Positions 4,933 through 6,835 of a stretch of DNA of 6,835 nucleotides are shown in pieces. The position numbers were made by a program, and so were the translations under genes. Each line of letters opens with the position of its first letter. Position 1 is the first letter of the stretch. A model generated the notes under the pieces. It was given only the letters and a program-made list of their open reading frames with translations, did not search any database and had not been told where the DNA came from. This stretch comes from JAURVT01 sp049059935 (GTDB lineage Bacteria > Actinomycetota > Actinomycetes > Propionibacteriales > Nocardioidaceae): assembly GCF_049059935.1 (NCBI RefSeq), contig NZ_JBMGQR010000122.1:1-6835 (forward strand), in the 5' to 3' direction.

Positions 4933-4958
4933 AGATTGGTTTGAGTTTCAACCAATCT
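4933..4958. promoter_or_regulatory. 26-bp nested palindrome, operator-like
   Basis: AGATTGGTT (4933-4941) and AACCAATCT (4950-4958) are a perfect 9-bp inverted repeat around 8 nt. Inside it, TTGA-GTT-TCAA (4941-4951) is a second palindrome with its centre shifted by half a base. The site is A/T-rich against a GC-rich background and lies 65 bp before the lipoprotein start. TTGA-N3-4-TCAA cores are typical of MarR-type operators, so a MarR- or TetR-like dimer is a reasonable guess. No such regulator gene is in the window. Confidence 0.5.
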
Positions 4959-4978
4959 AGGAGGGGTGTGGGGCCGAA

Positions 4979-4995
4979 TCACCGGTGACAGTCAC
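4979..4995. promoter_or_regulatory. Overlapping palindromes TCACCGGTGACAGTCAC
   Basis: TCACCGGTGA (4979-4988) is a perfect 10-bp palindrome. It overlaps GTGAC-A-GTCAC (4985-4995), a perfect 11-bp one, giving alternating TCAC and GTGA half-sites. It ends 27 nt before the lipoprotein ATG and could be an operator close to the start of transcription. Confidence 0.4.
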
Positions 4996-5001
4996 CCACG
5001 A

Positions 5002-5015
5002 CACAGCATCTGAGG
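5002..5015 (+). repeat. 14-bp direct repeat CACAGCATCTGAGG, copy 1
   Basis: This copy ends in TGAGG, which acts as the likely Shine-Dalgarno 7 nt before the lipoprotein ATG at 5023. An identical 14-bp copy occurs at 5824-5837. Confidence 0.6.
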
Positions 5016-5022
5016 TTCCACC

Positions 5023-5721
5023 ATGAGCATCACCACCGCCAAGCCCCGCACCAAGTTCTTCGCCGGCATCGCCGCGACCGCCCTGCTGGCGCTGCCGCTG
5101 GCCGCGTGCGGGAACAACGACGACGCCTCCACGGCCGCGTCGTCGTCCTCCAGCTCCGCGACGGCGTCGGCCCCCAAGCCCGTCGCCTCGATCGACGCGC
5201 TGTCGGGCGAGAGCACCGCGATCACGCTGGACTCGGGCTTCACCGACGCGCTGACCGCGCTCAAGCTGACGCCCGGCACCGTGGGCGACGCGACGCTCGC
5301 CGACGGCGCCCTGAGCTTCCCGATCACCGGCGGCAACGTGACCGTCTTCAAGCCCGGCACCGTCTCGCCCTACGTCATCGGCCAGATCCAGCACGTCGGC
5401 TCGGGCCTGTCGCTCACCGCCGGCGACACCGAGGTCGAGCTCACCAACCTCAACGTCGACCCGGGCGTTTCGCGCGTCTACGGCGACGTCTCGGTCAACG
5501 GCAAGGTCGCGGTGCAGTCGGCTTACCTGTTCACCCTCGACGGCCGCACGCTGAACCCGCTGGCCACCGAGGGCGACACCGCCGTCCTCGAGGGCACCCA
5601 GGTCAAGATTTCCCCCGTCGCCGCCGAGCTGCTGAACTCGACGTTCAACACCGACGCCGTCACCGCCGACCTGCTGGTCGGCGTCGCGAAGATCACCGTC
5701 AACACCACCCCGGCCAGCTGA
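5023..5721 (+). CDS. Predicted secreted lipoprotein, unknown function
   Basis: The 232-aa product has a clear lipoprotein signal. A basic start (TAKPRTK) is followed by the hydrophobic stretch FFAGIAATALLALPL and the lipobox LAAC with Cys29 as the lipidation site. A Ser/Ala linker (about 33-53) follows. The mature part (about 55-232) is rich in Thr, Val and Gly and looks all-beta, with segments such as SFPITGGNVTVFKPG, GQIQHVGSGLSLTAG and VELTNLNVDPG. I recall similar uncharacterised secreted proteins in high-GC Actinobacteria but cannot name a domain. It should be anchored on the outer face of the membrane. The codons are almost all C- or G-ending with strong C preference, suggesting high expression. 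TGAGG precedes the ATG, and two palindromic sites lie upstream. It is apparently monocistronic. Confidence 0.82.
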   Translation: MSITTAKPRTKFFAGIAATALLALPLAACGNNDDASTAASSSSSSATASAPKPVASIDALSGESTAITLDSGFTDALTALKLTPGTVGDATLADGALSFPITGGNVTVFKPGTVSPYVIGQIQHVGSGLSLTAGDTEVELTNLNVDPGVSRVYGDVSVNGKVAVQSAYLFTLDGRTLNPLATEGDTAVLEGTQVKISPVAAELLNSTFNTDAVTADLLVGVAKITVNTTPAS

Positions 5722-5738
5722 CGCCGCACATGAGCCTG

Positions 5739-5767
5739 CGGGCGCGTTGATTCCTTTTCTCCGCCCG
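5739..5767. terminator. Hairpin with T-rich loop after the lipoprotein gene
   Basis: CGGGCG (5739-5744) pairs with CGCCCG (5762-5767) across a 17-nt loop that contains CCTTTTCT. It is the first of three structures in the 221-bp spacer after the lipoprotein stop. Its own role as terminator is weakly supported. Confidence 0.3.
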
Positions 5768-5776
5768 TAAGGGGGT

Positions 5777-5813
5777 GACCGAGCACGTCGCACGCTGTGC
5801 GGCGTGCTTGGTC
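5777..5813. terminator. Long hairpin, likely lipoprotein terminator
   Basis: A 17-bp continuous stem with only two G-U pairs and a GCT loop spans 5777-5813. Its inner part is CGCAC-GCT-GTGCG, and its outer part is AGCACG/CGTGCT plus ACCG/TGGT. It begins 55 bp after the lipoprotein stop. There is no U-tract, but stem strength and position favour a terminator or an mRNA-stabilising end. Confidence 0.5.
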
Positions 5814-5823
5814 GTGCATCCGG

Positions 5824-5837
5824 CACAGCATCTGAGG
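5824..5837 (+). repeat. 14-bp direct repeat CACAGCATCTGAGG, copy 2
   Basis: This is identical to 5002-5015. Here it lies between two long hairpins and 105 bp before the GNAT start, not next to a start codon, so it does not serve as a Shine-Dalgarno for the annotated gene. Confidence 0.6.
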
Positions 5838-5844
5838 CTGCGCT

Positions 5845-5911
5845 GGAACAGGTGGGGGCCGGGTTGGTGTGGTGACTGGACGGCCCTCACCACAACCCCC
5901 ACCCCTGTTCC
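5845..5911. repeat. Large imperfect inverted repeat before the GNAT gene
   Basis: GGAACAGG (5845-5852), TGGGGG (5853-5858) and TGTGGTGA (5868-5875) pair in order with CCTGTTCC (5904-5911), CCCCCA (5896-5901) and TCACCACA (5887-5894). This gives 22 bp with bulges and an 11-nt loop. It ends about 20 nt before the GNAT Shine-Dalgarno, so it could be a leader structure, an attenuator or a second terminator. Confidence 0.45.
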
Positions 5912-5942
5912 CTTCCGACGCCTTCACACCTGGGAGCCGGCG

Positions 5943-6452
5943 ATGACCGACGACCTGCGCATCAGACGCGCCGCCGAGACCGACGACGGCCAGCTCGCCG
6001 CGATCACCTACGACACCTGGTCGCCCCAGACTGCGACCCGGCCGCTGCCCGACGCCGCCGAACCGTTCTTCGGCGCCCACACCGGTGTCACCGTCTCGAG
6101 CACGTTGGTGGCGTTCCTGCCCGAGGCCGTCGCCGGGTTCGTCGCACTCTCACCTGCACCTGCCAGCAACGGGCTCTGGGCCGTCCACGAGATCGCGGTC
6201 GCACCGCTGCTGCAGCGGCGAGGAGTCGGGTTCGCCCTGGTGCGAGCGGCGGTCGCCGCGGCCCTCAGCGCGGGCGCGGTCGAGCTCAGCGCCCACGTAC
6301 CGGCGGGCGACACCGCCGTGGGCCGGCTGATGCTCCGCTCGGGTTTCACGGCCACATCCGCGTCGGCACGGCCCAGCGGGAACCATGATGGGTCCGCCGA
6401 TCCGAGCAGGCCGGTGACGATGGTGCGCACGCCACTCCGTCGAACGACCTGA
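5943..6452 (+). CDS. GNAT-family N-acetyltransferase
   Basis: The 169-aa product has the GNAT order. It starts with IRRAAETDDGQLAAITYDTW (7-26). A central strand VAGFVALSP (63-71) and the acceptor-side strand VHEIAVAP (81-88) follow. The acetyl-CoA pyrophosphate loop is QRRGVG (91-96, Q-x-x-G-x-G form). Helix ALVRAAVAAALSAG and the late AVGRLMLRSGF (125-135) complete it. It should transfer an acetyl group from acetyl-CoA to an amine; the substrate is not predictable. The Ser/Asn/Asp-rich tail after about residue 138 is atypical and may be flexible. GGGAG lies 6 nt before ATG 5943, which supports this start. The frame stays open upstream to a GTG at 5775, giving an odd Cys/Trp-rich extension that I consider noncoding. 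It is apparently independent of the lipoprotein gene. Confidence 0.8.
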   Translation: MTDDLRIRRAAETDDGQLAAITYDTWSPQTATRPLPDAAEPFFGAHTGVTVSSTLVAFLPEAVAGFVALSPAPASNGLWAVHEIAVAPLLQRRGVGFALVRAAVAAALSAGAVELSAHVPAGDTAVGRLMLRSGFTATSASARPSGNHDGSADPSRPVTMVRTPLRRTT

Positions 6453-6554
6453 CGACGAGCGCGCCGATCTCGACGACCCGGCCGGCAGCACCCCACGCGC
6501 CACGACCGGCATCACACCCGCCCCGTGCCCCCGACTCCTGATTGGATCACCCGC

Positions 6555-6695
6555 ATGACCCAGAACCGGCCGACCGAGAGCTGGAGCGACCTCAAGGCAC
6601 GTCTGTCCCGGGAATGGACCCACACCCTCACCCAGCTCGCCGACGCGCGTGCCCGCGGTGACTTCGCCGGCTGGAAACCCAGCTCCGACCGGTGA
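6555..6695 (+). CDS. 46-aa hypothetical small protein
   Basis: The frame runs ATG ACC CAG through CGG TGA and encodes 46 aa: MTQNRPTESW, then SDLKARLSREWTHTLTQLAD and a tail ending WKPSSDR. About 40 of 46 codons end in G or C, matching the real genes. The middle forms one amphipathic helix with Lys/Arg and Glu/Asp on one side and three tryptophans in the chain. GGA lies 8 nt before the ATG, a weak Shine-Dalgarno. It follows the GNAT gene by 102 bp and precedes a strong terminator-like hairpin, so it may be the end of that transcript. I do not recognise a family. Confidence 0.5.
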   Translation: MTQNRPTESWSDLKARLSREWTHTLTQLADARARGDFAGWKPSSDR

Positions 6696-6755
6696 CGAAT
6701 CGCTGACCCCAGCGTGGTTCGACCCGGGCCAGTGCGCCGCGGTGGCCACCCCGCG

Positions 6756-6801
6756 ACGCGCCTCGGCCCCCGACACCTGGGTGCCGGGGGCCGAGTCGCG
6801 T
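6756..6801. terminator. Strong bidirectional terminator-like hairpin
   Basis: CTCGGCCCCCG (6762-6772) pairs perfectly with CGGGGGCCGAG (6785-6795). An inner CAC-CTGG-GTG closes the top past one mismatch, and ACGCG/CGCGT extends the base past another, giving 19 bp in total. It lies between the 46-aa gene and the apparent end of an opposing gene, so it probably terminates both. Confidence 0.7.
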
Positions 6802-6812
6802 GCGTGGTGGGG

Positions 6813-6835
6813 TCAGCTGGAGGTGTTGACCTCGC
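6813..6835 (-). CDS. 3' end of a probable minus-strand gene (partial)
   Basis: Read on the minus strand, the last bases give GAG GTC AAC ACC TCC AGC TGA (E V N T S S stop). All codons end in G or C, and a strong terminator lies 11 bp beyond the stop. This suggests the C-terminus of a gene that lies mostly outside the window. Too little is present to identify it. Confidence 0.4.

Noticed and set aside
4866..4988. 40-codon plus-strand frame starting ATGAGCGAGACG between the PAS-ANTAR and lipoprotein genes
   Set aside because: It has poor codon bias and no Shine-Dalgarno, and it runs through both palindromic sites, so it is more likely promoter DNA.
5775..5942. N-terminal extension of the GNAT frame from GTG 5775, encoding a Cys/Trp-rich stretch
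   Set aside because: The region is occupied by two long hairpins and a 14-bp repeat, the GNAT domain starts at ATG 5943 with a good Shine-Dalgarno, and the extension resembles no GNAT protein.
6716..6725. GGTTCGACCC, another T-loop-like word
   Set aside because: There is no complementary T-stem and no cloverleaf in the surrounding 80 bases.

Overview
This 6.8-kb window comes from a high-GC actinobacterium. The coding regions have strong G/C bias at third codon positions. A WhiB-family protein and a PAS-ANTAR protein are both present, and both are typical of Actinobacteria. Candidate promoters follow the actinobacterial TANNNT -10 pattern. I cannot name a genus with confidence; Pseudonocardiales or a neighbouring order would fit. 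No rRNA, tRNA, CRISPR array, transposase or integrase is visible.

Layout, left to right. Positions 1-265 hold no supportable gene. They are followed by a NIPSNAP-like small protein (266-598, +), an SRPBCC-fold protein (798-1223, -) and, divergently, a split-barrel flavin/PPOX-family protein (1385-1825, +). A WhiB-family iron-sulfur regulator (1968-2261, +) sits behind a promoter that carries three 11-bp direct repeats. It converges on a minus-strand pair: a 105-aa protein built around a domain I associate with phage proteins (2639-2956) and a 46-aa Pro/Asp/Glu repeat miniprotein (2455-2595). A 287-bp divergent spacer rich in inverted repeats leads to a ZIP-type metal transporter homologue (3244-3951, +). 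This converges on a PAS-ANTAR RNA-binding regulator (4119-4784, -).

The right third is centred on a predicted secreted lipoprotein (5023-5721, +) with very strongly C-ending codons. Its upstream spacer holds two palindromic operator-like sites and one copy of a 14-bp repeat. The other copy of the repeat lies downstream, between two strong hairpins, in front of a GNAT acetyltransferase (5943-6452, +). A 46-aa small protein (6555-6695, +), a long bidirectional terminator-like hairpin (6756-6801) and the last codons of a probable minus-strand gene (6813-6835) close the window.

Most genes are single transcription units alternating in strand, so there is no evidence for one pathway. The common thread is stress and environment response (WhiB, PAS-ANTAR, flavin-type split barrel, metal transport, secreted lipoprotein). 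I found no convincing new defence or mobile system. The best candidates for something under-described are the phage-domain/proline-rich gene pair and the heavily structured flanks of the lipoprotein gene.
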